Of a stretch of DNA of 64,000 nt, positions 31,360 to 40,947 are shown piece after piece. The position numbers were made by a program, and so were the translations under genes. Every line of letters begins with the position of its first letter. Within the stretch, counting starts at the first letter, position 1. This stretch comes from Rebecca billardiae RCC1528 (taxonomy: Eukaryota > Haptophyta), in NCBI GenBank assembly GCA_965240325.2, contig OZ251229.1:62001-126000 (forward strand). Reading direction: 5' to 3'. Below the pieces are notes generated by a model. The model was given only the letters and a program-made list of their open reading frames with translations, did not search any database and had not been told where the DNA came from.

Positions 31360-32572
31360 GGGGCGTGGCCCCGAGTCGGGCAGTCGGGTCGGGTCGGGCG
31401 GTCGGGTGGGGGGGGGGGGTCTTGGCGCGGCGCGGCGCGGCGGCCATGGCCCGGACTGGTCCGGACTAGCCCCGGACTGGCGTGGCAGCCCCGGACTGGC
31501 ATGGCAGTCGGGCAGTCGGGTCGGGTCGGGCGGTCGGGTGGGGGGGGGGGGTCTTGGCGCGGCGTGGCACTGGCAGTCGGGCGGTCGGGTCGGGTCGGGC
31601 GGTCCGGGGTGGGGGGCCGGGGGGGTCTTGGCGCGGCGGCGGCGGCGGCGGCCATGGCCCGGACTGGCCCGGACTAGCCCCGGACTGGCGTGGCAGTCGG
31701 GCGGTCGGGTCGGGTCGGGCGGTCGGGTGGGGGGGGGGGGTCTTGGCGCGGCGTGGCACTGGCAGTCGGGCGGTCGGGTCGGGTCGGGCGGTCGGGTGGG
31801 GGGCGGGGGGTCTTGGCGCGGCGGCGGCGCGGCGGCCATGGCCCGGACTGGCCCGGACTAGCCCCGGACTGGCGTGGCAGTCGGGCGGTCGGGTCGGGTC
31901 GGGCGGTCGGGTGGGGGGGGGGGGGTCTTGGCGCGGCGTGGCACTGGCAGTCGGGCGGTCGGGTCGGGTCGGGCGGTCGGGTGGGGGGGGGGGGGGGTCT
32001 TGGCGCGGCGGCGGCGCGGCGGCCATGGCCCGGACTGGCCCGGACTAGCCCCGGACTGGCGTGGCAGTCGGGCGGTCGGGTCGGGTCGGGCGGTCGGGTG
32101 GGGGGGGGGGGGTCTTGGCGCGGCGTGGCACTGGCAGTCGGGCGGTCGGGTCGGGTCGGGCGGTCGGGTGGGGGGGGGGGGTCTTGGCGCGGCGGCGGCG
32201 CGGCGGCCATGGCCCGGACTGGCCCGGACTAGCCCCGGACTGGCGTGGCAGTCGGGCGGTCGGGTCGGGTCGGGCGGTCGGGTGGGGGGGGGGGGGTCTT
32301 GGCGCGGCGTGGCACTGGCAGTCGGGCGGTCGGGTCGGGTCGGGCGGTCGGGTGGGGGGGGGGTCTTGGCGCGGCGGCGGCGCGGCGGCCATGGCCCGGA
32401 CTGGCCCGGACTAGCCCCGGACTGGCGTGGCAGTCGGGCGGTCGGGTCGGGTCGGGCGGTCGGGTGGGGGGGGGGGGTCTTGGCGCGGCGTGGCACTGGC
32501 AGTCGGGCGGTCGGGTCGGGTCGGGCGGTCGGGTGGGGGGGGGGGTCTTGGCGCGGCGGCGGCGGGCGGCCG
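31360..32572 (+). repeat. G-rich minisatellite array, about 6 units of 182-186 bp, G-quadruplex prone
   Basis: Full unit runs between successive GGCCATGGCCCGGACTGG landmarks (about 31442, 31651, 31833, 32019, 32205, 32387). Each unit comprises two half-units sharing GGCAGTCGGGCGGTCGGGTC, then GGGTCGGGCGGTCGGGT, a run of 7-14 G, and TCTTGGCGCGGCG; the halves differ by GTGGCACT versus GGCGGCGCGGCGGCCATGG. TCTTGGCGCGG occurs 13 times. G-run length differs between copies. The CGGACTGGCCCGGACTAGCC portion ends each unit. Long open frames in every phase are a by-product of the repeat and are not genes. Confidence 0.92.
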
Positions 32573-34877
32573 CCGCCAGCGGCGGCAGCTGGCGGCGCCG
32601 CGGCGCGGCGGCGCGCGCGCGGACCGTCGCTGACTATACAGAGGAATCAAACAGTAGCCTGGTCCAAACGCACTGGAGCACTTTCGGGGATTTTATCGCC
32701 AAATGAATGCGGGCCCCTAGGCACGCGCTCACACCCGGAAACAGCGTAACAAATGGGCCCAGCCCGGGCGGAGCAAAAGTTTCGGCCTAAAAATCGCATC
32801 CGCGGCCCGTCGTGAGCGTGCGCGCGCGCGCCGCGGACAACTACGGACACATAGAGAATCGTCAGTCTGAAGGTGGGTAAGTACTTAACCGAAATGAGCC
32901 CAAACGCACGAACTTACTTATTGGCGTACGTCGAGGCGAGCATGAACCTTGGTACAGGCCATTAGGATGGGCTGTGGTCTGTGCGCAAGTGGCCGTACTC
33001 AACTACTGCAAGATCGACAATATTACCCATTTGTACCCGCATAATATGGGCAGTGTACCCGCATAAATATGCGGTCTGGACCTGTATAATTACAATGCCA
33101 CTATGTCGTTACATATTCGCCATAGGTGGGTAGCTGTCCCAGGCTGCACGATTAGTGCGGCGCGCGGGGTGCATTGGTCGGAAGAGGCTCCGCCTGGCCT
33201 TCCGCGCACTCCTGCAGACAAGAAGAGGGCCGGACTCCCACCCGGCCAGGCGTGCGGCAGTCGGTCAGGTGCTGGACCTGGTCTGGAGACCATCTCCTGC
33301 GTGGCGACTGGCCGATATGCGGCACAACGCGCGCCGCCGTGAGCCACACGGCAGGTTCGCAACGGATCCGGTTCGCGTGTCCATGGCGGCGTGCATCGAG
33401 TCATTCAAGCTGTCAAGTCGCGTGCCACGCCCGCCCTTTCACTTGGGGCATCAGTACTGCCTACAACGACGACATGTGCGTCCTTAGATGAGGCATAATC
33501 GCGATTCTAGCTGCCCGTCCAAGGGTCAGATCGCACGTCTTTGCTCGCCCGACAGCCTCAACGGCGGACTGATGTGATCCGCGGGTGACGATGCGACCGC
33601 TTTGAGTGCGCCTACGGCCACCACCGGGGTGGGGATCGTTCATGGGCACCCTCCGCGTGCCATGACATGCTCTGGCCGTGCGTGGTGACATGGCCCACCG
33701 CGCGTAAACGGGAAAGACACCCGAGCACGTGCTTCCGAGCCACCCGAATGGCACAATGTGCCACCCATGGACACCAAACAGGCGCCAGAGCGCAAGCCTT
33801 GCGTGCTGGAGTAGCTGCACGGCACCAAGGAAGACGTATGAGCGCTCTCAACCATCTTCAAGCGACGACTCCGTCGACTCTGCCTCGCAGACCGCGGTAC
33901 GATCCTCGACCTTGTGCTCGCAGCAAAGGCCATGACGGTAAAGCAGCACCCATGCGATGGGAGTCAGCCGGCAGCCACCACACTGCGACTGTACACACCC
34001 AGCCCCGCAAGGCGAGCCATCCTGCTCGCCACCAGCCCGTCATACAGCTCCACGAGGAGCACAAATCGACAGCCGCCGCTCAGGACGACCCATGCGCGAA
34101 CGTGACGGGACTGGCCGGATGAAGCGTTGGCGATGCGCAGCGCGCCCAACGCTGGTGGTGGCATCGAATACATGCTAGGGGTAGGCGGTGGCCGACACGA
34201 GCCGTCGCGTGGCCCGCATATTACCCGAGGTGGCCCGTCTCGAACGCGCGGCGCAACCCAGCAGGTGAGCGTTCGACGCACGCCGTCGGGCAAGAAGTCG
34301 ACCTGGCGACGGACCGCGGGCGGCGGAAGCAACGCAGACATGTCGCTCAAGGTGTGCACGCACACCACCGGGGCACCCGAACGATGTGTCCAGCACTACA
34401 CCTGACATGAGGCGGCGCAGTCGTCCAGTCGAGGCTCTCGAGCCCCTTCCGACCTTCGTCGCGGCGAGCCGTCGGACGGCCGGTGGCGATTTTTGACGAG
34501 CGCGACGAGCAACGAGAAAAATCGGGAGAAATGAGGCGCCCAAAATCCGAAAAAGGCTTTTTCACTGGCGAAAATCGAGATGGACCAGGCTACAAACAGT
34601 GTCGTGCACACTATGGGCAGCCGGTGACTTCCGGGACATGTCCCTACAGAGGGGTAGAAAGCCGCTCAGCCTGGGTATCTGGGGGGTCGCCCCTATGGGC
34701 CCCCTAGGGGCAGGGGGGGAGGGTGCCGTGACACTACAGATTCCTGCAAAAATCACAGGGTACACCAGTCCATCACGGCATATCTAGCAGCGCGCAGACG
34801 AGTGGCAGCGCAGCGCTCCGCGGAGGCGCTGCGCGGGGCTGGCGGCGAGGTCACGCAGCGCCGCCCCACGCATGCGC
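32573..34877. other. 2.3-kb region without a supportable gene
   Basis: Mixed composition, with less GC-rich stretches at 32870-33110 (GTACCCGCATA words repeated near 33035-33075) and 34480-34570. Minus-strand frames at 33461-33933 and 33964-34368 look like pieces of one degenerate coding sequence broken by frameshifts, but show no reverse transcriptase, integrase or transposase motif I can name. A GGGGCAGGGGGGG/CCCCTATGGGGGCC palindromic cluster lies near 34680-34715. Confidence 0.4.
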
Positions 34878-36419
34878 TCAGCCGAGCTGCTGCGCCACCG
34901 CGCCCCCCGCCGCCTCGCCCTCCGCGGCCGGCGCCGCTGCCGCCCCCTGCGCCGCTGCCGCCCCCTGCGCCTCGGCCTCGGCCTCGGCCGTGAGCGCGTG
35001 GACGGCGCGCGCGAGGATCTCCGCGGCGCGGTCGACCTCGGCGGCGGTGGTGTGCCGGCCGACGGAGAGGCGCAGCGTGCCGCGCGCGTACTCCGCGGGC
35101 ACCTTGAGCTCGCCGAGCACGCCCGACACCTTGACCGCCTCCGCCGAGTGGCACGCCGCGCCCGCGGACGCGGCCAGCTCGTGCGCCACGCGCGCGAGCA
35201 CCGCGGCGCCGCGCACGCCGCGCACGCCCACGCTCAGCACGTTGGGCAGAGACGGCCACGCGCCGAGCGCGTCGTCGGGGCCGAAGGCGAGCGGCGAGTT
35301 GACGCGCAGCCGCGCCTTGCCCAGCCGCGCCTCGAGCGCCTCGAGCAGCCGGTCGCGCATCGCCGCGGCGTGCTGCGCGATCGCCCCGCCCTGCTCGTTC
35401 CACACGCGCGCCGCCTCGCCCAGCCCCGCGAGCAGAGGCACGCTCTCGGTGCCCGCGCGCCGCCCGCGCTCCTGCCCGCCGCCGTGGAGCATGTTGGGCA
35501 GCGCGAGGCCCTTGCGCACGTACAGCGCGGCCACGCCCTTCGGCGCGCCGAACTTGTGCCCGACGAGCGTGAGCATGTCCACCTCGAGCTCGGGCGCGGA
35601 GACGGCCACCTTGCCCACGGACTGCGCAGCGTCCGTGTGCACGAGCGCGCGCGGGCACGCGGCGCGCACGGCGCGCGCGATCGCGCCGATGGGCTGGACG
35701 GTGCCCACCTCGTTGTTGGCGTGCATGATCGTGACCAGCGCCGTCTGCGGGCGCAGCGCGCGCGCCACCTCCTCCGGGCTCACGCGCCCCCACCCGTCCA
35801 CGCCGACGCGCGTGACGGTCGCGCGGCCCGCCGCCTCGAGCGCGTCGCAGCACGCGAGGATGGCCGGGTGCTCGATGGTCGAGGTGACGACGTGCGGCGT
35901 CTCGCGCGGGCCGAGCCGCGCGCGCGCGAGCTCGACCGCGCCCACGATCGCCCAGTTGTCCGACTCCGAGCCGCACGACGTGAACACCACCTCCTCCGCG
36001 CCGCACTCGAGCAGCTGCGCGACGGCGGCGCGCGCGCGCTCGACCGCCGCCTTGGTCTGCACGCCGTACGCGTGCGGCGAGGAGGGGTTGCCCCACTGCA
36101 CGCTGAAGTACGGGGCCATCGCGTCGGCCACGTCGGGGTAGATCGGGCACGTCGCCGCGTAGTCCATGTACACGCAGTCCTCCGCGCCCGGCGTCGGCGG
36201 CAGCGGCGAGCCGACCGCGCGCCGAGCGACCGCGGGCGCCGGCACTGGCGTGGGCGCCGCGCCCGCGGCGCTCGCGCGGATGGCGCCGCCGCCTCGCGAG
36301 AGCGGGCGCAGGCCCAGCCGCGCGCGCGTGGGCACGGCCGCGCCGAGCAGCGCGCGCACGGGCGAGAGCGCGTACGCGGCGGCGCTGAGCATGAGGCGGA
36401 GCACGCGCGAGGCCGACAT
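34878..36419 (-). CDS. SCLY-like: Selenocysteine lyase-like class-V aminotransferase (NifS-like cysteine desulfurase), 513 aa
   Basis: PLP enzyme that removes Se from selenocysteine, or S from cysteine, to feed selenide or persulfide to acceptors. The domain starts near residue 75 (CVYMDYAATCPIYPDV), with WGNPSSPHAYG, STIEHPAILACCDAL, MHANNEVGTVQP and VHTDAAQSVGKV. The Schiff-base Lys is Lys289 in LVGHKFGAPKG. GGGQERGRRAGTESVPLLAGL follows within one extended block, and the active-site loop reads SAGAACHSAE (Cys423), the arrangement of animal SCLY rather than the SSGSACTS of IscS. RLSVGRHTT near the end is also SCLY-like. The ~75-residue basic/Ala-rich N-terminus may be an organelle-targeting leader. 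ATG at 36419 is used. The C-terminal AEAEAQGAAAA repeat is low complexity. Confidence 0.85.
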   Translation of the reverse strand: MSASRVLRLMLSAAAYALSPVRALLGAAVPTRARLGLRPLSRGGGAIRASAAGAAPTPVPAPAVARRAVGSPLPPTPGAEDCVYMDYAATCPIYPDVADAMAPYFSVQWGNPSSPHAYGVQTKAAVERARAAVAQLLECGAEEVVFTSCGSESDNWAIVGAVELARARLGPRETPHVVTSTIEHPAILACCDALEAAGRATVTRVGVDGWGRVSPEEVARALRPQTALVTIMHANNEVGTVQPIGAIARAVRAACPRALVHTDAAQSVGKVAVSAPELEVDMLTLVGHKFGAPKGVAALYVRKGLALPNMLHGGGQERGRRAGTESVPLLAGLGEAARVWNEQGGAIAQHAAAMRDRLLEALEARLGKARLRVNSPLAFGPDDALGAWPSLPNVLSVGVRGVRGAAVLARVAHELAASAGAACHSAEAVKVSGVLGELKVPAEYARGTLRLSVGRHTTAAEVDRAAEILARAVHALTAEAEAEAQGAAAAQGAAAAPAAEGEAAGGAVAQQLG

Positions 36420-36682
36420 GCGCACGAGTAGGTACTGGGCCGCGCCGCGGGCGTGCGTCCTTCCGGACGGAGCCGTCCGGGACGAATAAGCGATCTTTCA
36501 TATATTCTTTTGTCATCGTTTTGTGGTCATCATGATAGAAGAATCCGCTGGTCGTCATTCATCCATCACGGGGCAGCCACATTGTCGACATCTCTCTTTC
36601 TCTCGCGCGCGCGCGCGGCACTCAGGGTGGCTTCACCCTTGCCAGTGGCCGCCGCGCGCCGCGCGGCATCCCGCGGCCAAGT
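36420..36682. other. Intergenic spacer between two minus-strand genes
   Basis: 263 bp with a less GC-rich core (36490-36560), likely the SCLY-like promoter, and a TCTCTCTTTCTCTCGCGCGC polypyrimidine tract near 36590-36615 that belongs to the 3' flank of the next gene. Confidence 0.4.
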
Positions 36683-37714
36683 TCAGCGCTCGCCCGCGCC
36701 GCCGCGCGTGCGCGGGTCGTCAGTGCCGGGCGCGGGCGGCACGAGCGTGCCCCCGCTGCGCAGCTCGACGAGCGCGGCGGCGCCGCTGAGCAGCGACTTG
36801 GCGAGCCACACGGCCGGGCTCCGCCCCTGCCCCGCCGCCGTCACCGCGGCGTACGCGCCGATCGCGCCGTGAGCCGCCACCACCGTCGCGGCCGCCAGCT
36901 GCAAGTACTCGCGCGCCTCGCCCAGCTGAGCGGCCGGGCGCGGCCCGAACGCGCCCGCGACCAGCCACGCGGCGAAGAGGGCGTTGAGGCGCTGCGGCGT
37001 GGAGAGCTGCACGTCGACGAGCATCTGCTTCTGCGGCAGCTCCTCGTTCGGGTCGCGCTCGGGCGCGGGCGGCTTGACCAGCCCGGCGAGCTTGCTGCGC
37101 GCCGCCTCTCGCGCCTGCTGCTGCCCGGCGCGCGCCGAGCCGGGCGGCGGCGGCAGCTGCGAGAGCTTCTGCACCTCGAGCACGTCCTCGGTGGCGCGGC
37201 GCGCGTTGCCGAGCTTGAGGAAGCCGCTCTGGTCGGCCTTGCGCCAGTCCCAGTTGTCCACCTCCTCGAGCGGCGGCCGCTCCGGCGCGCGCTTGGGCAG
37301 CTTCCAGCGCACGCCCAGCCGCTTGGAGAGCGAGATGTACCCGCCCAGCTCGAGCACCGCGCGCGCCAGGTCGTCGCGGCCCCTGCGCGAGAGCTCGGTG
37401 TACGAGAGCGGGGGTGGGAGGGACGCGTCCGATAGCTCGTCCGCGGGCAGCTCCGCCAGGTACGCGCGCAGCTCCGGCTCGAGCTGCTCGACCGTCTCGA
37501 AGGCGGGCGGCTTCTTGGCCATCATCGTCAGCGCGCGCGCGCAGCCGCGCGCAGCCGCGCGCCGAGCCGAGCTGGGGCGCGCGGCGCGCGCGACAGACAG
37601 CGGCGGCGGCATCGCGGCGGCGACGCAGACGCCCACGGCCGACGCGCCCGCGCGCCCCGCGAGCACAGCCGCGAGCGTCGCGAGCAGCGGCGCGGCGCGT
37701 GCGGCCGGCGCCAT
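36683..37714 (-). CDS. Putative plastid-targeted membrane protein, 343 aa
   Basis: The ATG at 37714 starts a signal-like hydrophobic stretch (AAPLLATLAAVLAGRAGASA) followed by an Arg/Ser/Ala-rich transit-like segment, the bipartite layout of secondary-plastid precursors. The mature region has a helical module (SRRGRDDLARAVLELGGYIS ... LSKRLGVRWKLP) and a conserved-looking WDWRKADQSGFLKL, then C-terminal hydrophobic helices (LFAAWLVAGAFG, LQLAAATVVAAHGAIGAYAA, WLAKSLLSGAAALVEL), suggesting two or three membrane spans. I do not recognise the family. Its start lies 139 bp from the divergent 164-aa gene. Confidence 0.6.
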   Translation of the reverse strand: MAPAARAAPLLATLAAVLAGRAGASAVGVCVAAAMPPPLSVARAARPSSARRAAARGCARALTMMAKKPPAFETVEQLEPELRAYLAELPADELSDASLPPPLSYTELSRRGRDDLARAVLELGGYISLSKRLGVRWKLPKRAPERPPLEEVDNWDWRKADQSGFLKLGNARRATEDVLEVQKLSQLPPPPGSARAGQQQAREAARSKLAGLVKPPAPERDPNEELPQKQMLVDVQLSTPQRLNALFAAWLVAGAFGPRPAAQLGEAREYLQLAAATVVAAHGAIGAYAAVTAAGQGRSPAVWLAKSLLSGAAALVELRSGGTLVPPAPGTDDPRTRGGAGER

Positions 37715-37852
37715 CCTTGCACCGACCGTCGGATGACAGGTCGAGCCGCCGCCGAGCCGCGTGGCCCGGTACGGCGTCCGTCCGAGTGTTTCTTCAACTG
37801 CGCCGCGTCCGCGTGGTGGCGCGTTGCCCCGATTCACAGCAGTACAGTAGCA

Positions 37853-38347
37853 ATGGCGACGATGCGGCGTGGGCGTCAACGCATCCGCGCGACCGGCCCA
37901 TATGGCCGCGCTGAGCCCGCCGGCGCGGGGCCCGGCGCGTGGGAGGCGGACCCGCGGCTCGAGCCCACACTCCGTGCGCTCGCGCTCGAGCTCACCGCCG
38001 CGGCGCCCGGCCAGTCCATCAGCGCAGCCGAGCTGGGCGACAAGATCACGACCGCGCTCAAGCGCAAGGGGGTGCACCCCAAGCGCGACGGCAAGATTGG
38101 GAAGCTCTCGCTCTACATGCGCGTGCGCCATGGCGGCTGGACGTCCTACCTCGCGCAGCTCGCGCTGCCCGGGCTGAGGTACGACGCCGCCACGCAGACG
38201 CTCGCCGCCATGCAGCGCGGCTCCGAATTGGCGAGCGGGGGCGCGAGTGGCGCCGATGCCGCTGGGCCTCGGCTGGGCTCTGCGCCGCGCGCACGATCAG
38301 CATCGTGCGCCCCAGATGTCGACGAGCTGGACCTCTCGAAGCTCTGA
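37853..38347 (+). CDS. Small basic hypothetical protein, 164 aa
   Basis: The ATG at 37853 is the best start; the frame is open further upstream but without conserved character. The core (about residues 25-100) has a winged-helix-like pattern: SISAAELGDKITTALKRKG, HPKRDGKIGKLSLYMRVRHG, GWTSYLAQLALPGL, vaguely like LOTUS/OST-HTH RNA-binding domains. The C-terminus is low complexity. Nucleic-acid binding is a guess from charge and fold pattern. Divergent from the plastid-membrane gene. Confidence 0.5.
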   Translation: MATMRRGRQRIRATGPYGRAEPAGAGPGAWEADPRLEPTLRALALELTAAAPGQSISAAELGDKITTALKRKGVHPKRDGKIGKLSLYMRVRHGGWTSYLAQLALPGLRYDAATQTLAAMQRGSELASGGASGADAAGPRLGSAPRARSASCAPDVDELDLSKL

Positions 38348-38687
38348 GGAGACCGTCCACCACGAGCGCGCAGCGTGACTCGATGGTACTTCTAACTTCC
38401 GAACCACCCGCCAGCACAGTATCTACTGTATGAGGCTATGAGCAGTCGTATTACGTCGCGGCGCCGTCGTCTCGTCCGATGACCGATCAGTGAAATCAGC
38501 ACCAATAGCGCTCTTAGATCGTCGCGACATCGTTGAACTAGCGTCCTGCTAGTATCATGATCATCGTCTTGAAATCGTAGTAGTCCAAGAACTCTGCCGT
38601 CAGCATATCATCGCGCGCGGCGAAATCGATGAAGATTACGCTGTACTGTACGTCTACGACTAAAACTCTAAAAGGAACTCCGAACTC
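38348..38687. other. Intergenic, promoter of SMYD-like gene
   Basis: 340 bp of near-balanced composition, sharply lower in GC than the flanking genes, without an open frame. Presumably 3' flank and promoter. Confidence 0.45.
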
Positions 38688-39989
38688 ATGACAGTCAGCA
38701 TGGCGGACTCATGCACGATCGCCGCGAATGTCCCCGCAGCGGCGACCTTCTCCATCTTCTCCGACACGGCCTGTGGGCGTGGCGTGCGCGCCGGCGTTGC
38801 TCTGCGGCCTGGTGAGCACGTGGCCACAGCGCACGCCTTCGCCATCGGCGTGGCGCCGACGCACTGCGCGCGCTGTCTCGCGCGCTTGCGCAGTGGCGGC
38901 CCCGCGTGCGCGGGGTGCGGCATGTCGTACTGCAGCGAGCAATGCGCCGCGCACGACGCGCGCGGGCACTCGGCCACCGAGTGCGCCCTCCTGGCACGGC
39001 TGGCGCGCGCGTCCGAGTGGCACACGCCGCTGATGCGGCTGCTCGTGCGCGTGCTCGCGCGCATGGCGCAGCACGCGCCCACCACGGCCGACGGGCGCGC
39101 CACCGCGGAGACGCGCACCGCGGACGCCATCTGCGCGCGCGTCCGCTCGGCGCCGTCGAGCGCCGATCTCCGCGCGGACGACGTCGCGTTGCTCGACGCG
39201 TGCCGCCAGCAGATGCCCACCTCCCAGTACGGCCGCGTGATGGCCACCTCGCACTTCCTGCAGAGGCTGGCGAGGCGCGCGCTGCCGGACGCGCCCGCCG
39301 CGCTGCCCGCGGACGTCCCCGGCGTGGTCTGCCGCGTGCTGCACAACGGCTTCGGCCTCCGCGCCGCCGACGCCGACGGCTCGGAGCCCGTCGGCTGCGC
39401 GCTCTTCCCGACCGCGAGCTTCTTCAACCACGCGTGCGCGCCGAGCTGCTGCGTGCTGCGCGAGCCGGGCGCGCCGGCCGTGCTGCGCGTGTGCGCGGCG
39501 CGCGCGGTGCGCGAGGGCGAGGAGCTGAGCATCAGCTACATCGACCTGCGGCTGCCGCGCGCGGAGCGCCGGGCGCTCCTGCGCGAGAGCTACAGCTTCG
39601 AGTGCGCGTGCCATCGGTGCCGCCACGACCTGCCGTGCGCGCTGCAGCTCTGCCCCGCGCGCAGCTGCGCGGGGCGCGGCGTCCTCGTGCCCGCGGCAGA
39701 GGCAGAGGGCGCGCCGCACGCGGACGGCGGCGGCAGCGCCGGCCGGGGCGTTGGCGGCGGCTGCGCATGCGTGGCCGGTGCGGCGCGCCCGCAGTCGCCG
39801 TCGCAGGCGCAGCCGGAGCAGCCACATCAGGCGCCCGACGCCGCCACGCAGCCCGAGGTGACAGCGGAGCAGGCTACGCTGCGGTGCAGCTCCTGCGGCG
39901 TCCTCCGCAGCCGTGCGCGCGCGCACACGGCGGCACAACTGAAACGGTGCGCGCAGCCACGGCCACAGCAGCCACAGCAGGCACGTTGA
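38688..39989 (+). CDS. SMYD-type protein lysine methyltransferase (SET + MYND), 433 aa
   Basis: A SET domain split by a MYND zinc finger, the hallmark of SMYD enzymes that methylate histone or non-histone lysines using SAM. Pieces in order: N-SET GRGVRAGVALRPGEHVATAH (residues about 30-50); MYND CARCLARL ... CAGCGMSYCSEQCAAHD ... C (about 61-100); SET core with FFNHACAPSCCVL (the NHxCxPNC-type motif, with Ser for Asn) and GEELSISYIDL; and post-SET Cys cluster FECACHRCRHDL. A Gln/Pro/Ala-rich low-complexity C-terminus carries one more CxxC (LRCSSCGV). TPR-like C-terminal helices of animal SMYDs are not apparent. Confidence 0.85.
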   Translation: MTVSMADSCTIAANVPAAATFSIFSDTACGRGVRAGVALRPGEHVATAHAFAIGVAPTHCARCLARLRSGGPACAGCGMSYCSEQCAAHDARGHSATECALLARLARASEWHTPLMRLLVRVLARMAQHAPTTADGRATAETRTADAICARVRSAPSSADLRADDVALLDACRQQMPTSQYGRVMATSHFLQRLARRALPDAPAALPADVPGVVCRVLHNGFGLRAADADGSEPVGCALFPTASFFNHACAPSCCVLREPGAPAVLRVCAARAVREGEELSISYIDLRLPRAERRALLRESYSFECACHRCRHDLPCALQLCPARSCAGRGVLVPAAEAEGAPHADGGGSAGRGVGGGCACVAGAARPQSPSQAQPEQPHQAPDAATQPEVTAEQATLRCSSCGVLRSRARAHTAAQLKRCAQPRPQQPQQAR

Positions 39990-40287
39990 TTCACGCCTGG
40001 CTGGAGAAGTCGTAGTGGATGCACTGACAGCTCACGGTGAGTCGATGCCACTGACACAAGTTTCAAGGGAGTGCGGCATGCCGGCACTATGAACGATGCT
40101 GCGCGCACGTCTGATCAACTAGAGTCCGGACGAGTCGGCCCAAGTCGGCCCCGGAAAGTGAAGTCGGCGGCGGCTGTGGCCGATCGCAAGGGCACGATGG
40201 TGGTGGTGTGCGCTGCGCGCGGGGAGGCGCCCCTACTCTCGGCGCGCACGCCGGGCGGCTTCGGCGGCGCGCGGCTGACGCGCGCCT
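39990..40287. other. Intergenic between SMYD-like and coatomer zeta genes
   Basis: 298 bp; may hold a 5' exon of the coatomer gene, because its open frame begins close to an AAGCAG acceptor-like site just before the conserved GDIPSVTCILILD. An upstream ATG at about 40197 could start such an exon; unproven. Confidence 0.35.
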
Positions 40288-40947
40288 ATGCGCGTGCGTG
40301 CGAAGCAGGGCGACATTCCCTCCGTGACGTGCATCCTGATCCTCGACGCGGACGGCGGGCGCATCTGCTGCAAGTACTTCACGCAGGACTTCCCGACCAT
40401 CGCCGAGCAGCAGGCGTTCGAGAAGAAGGTCTTCGACAAGTCGCACCGCACCAACGCCAAGACGGAGGGTGCGACGCACCGCCGTCGGATGCCGCCCGCC
40501 TCCGTCGCCCCGCGTCGCGCCTCCCGCCCCTCACGCCCTCCCGCGCGCGCGCGCTGTGCGCGCGCAGCCGAGATTGTGCTCTTCGACAGCCTGGTGACTG
40601 TGTACAAGAACTCGTCGGACGCGTGGTTCTTCGTGGTGAGCAGGCAAAGCGAGAACGAGCTGATCCTCACCAACGTGCTCGGCGCGCTCACCGACGCGCT
40701 CATGACCACCCTGCGCCAGCTCGACAAGCGCAGTATGCTGGACAACTACGAGTCCGTGCTGCTCACGATCGACGAGCTGATCGACGGCGGGATGATCCTC
40801 GAGACGGAGGCGTCGGCGATCGCGAGTCGCGCGGGGATGAAGGCCGCGCTGAGCGAGCCGATCGCGCAGAGCGACTCGCACGGCAGCAGCTTCTCCGCAG
40901 CCTTCTCCTCGGCGAAGGAATCGTTTGCACGCTCGCTGATGCGCTGA
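40288..40947 (+). CDS. COPZ: Coatomer subunit zeta (COPI coat), about 186 aa, one intron
   Basis: Small subunit of the COPI coat that mediates Golgi-to-ER and intra-Golgi vesicle traffic; longin-type fold shared with AP sigma chains. Exon 1 (40288-40468) has PSVTCILILDADGGRICCKY and EQQAFEKKVFDKSHRT; exon 2 (40568-40947) has AEIVLFDSLVTVYKNSSDAW, FFVVSRQSENELILTNVL, LTIDELIDGGMILE and the terminal SAKESFARSLMR. The 99-nt intron (GTGCGA...GCAG, 40469-40567) joins KTE to AEIVLFD with a codon split after the first base; it is a multiple of three and stop-free, so the unspliced frame stays open. The exact start is uncertain (see upstream spacer). Confidence 0.9.
   Translation: MRVRAKQGDIPSVTCILILDADGGRICCKYFTQDFPTIAEQQAFEKKVFDKSHRTNAKTEGATHRRRMPPASVAPRRASRPSRPPARARCARAAEIVLFDSLVTVYKNSSDAWFFVVSRQSENELILTNVLGALTDALMTTLRQLDKRSMLDNYESVLLTIDELIDGGMILETEASAIASRAGMKAALSEPIAQSDSHGSSFSAAFSSAKESFARSLMR

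Noticed and set aside
31098-32749. Several long Pro- or Gly-rich open frames across the repeat array
   Set aside because: Encoded by the minisatellite itself, open on both strands, with no independent evidence.
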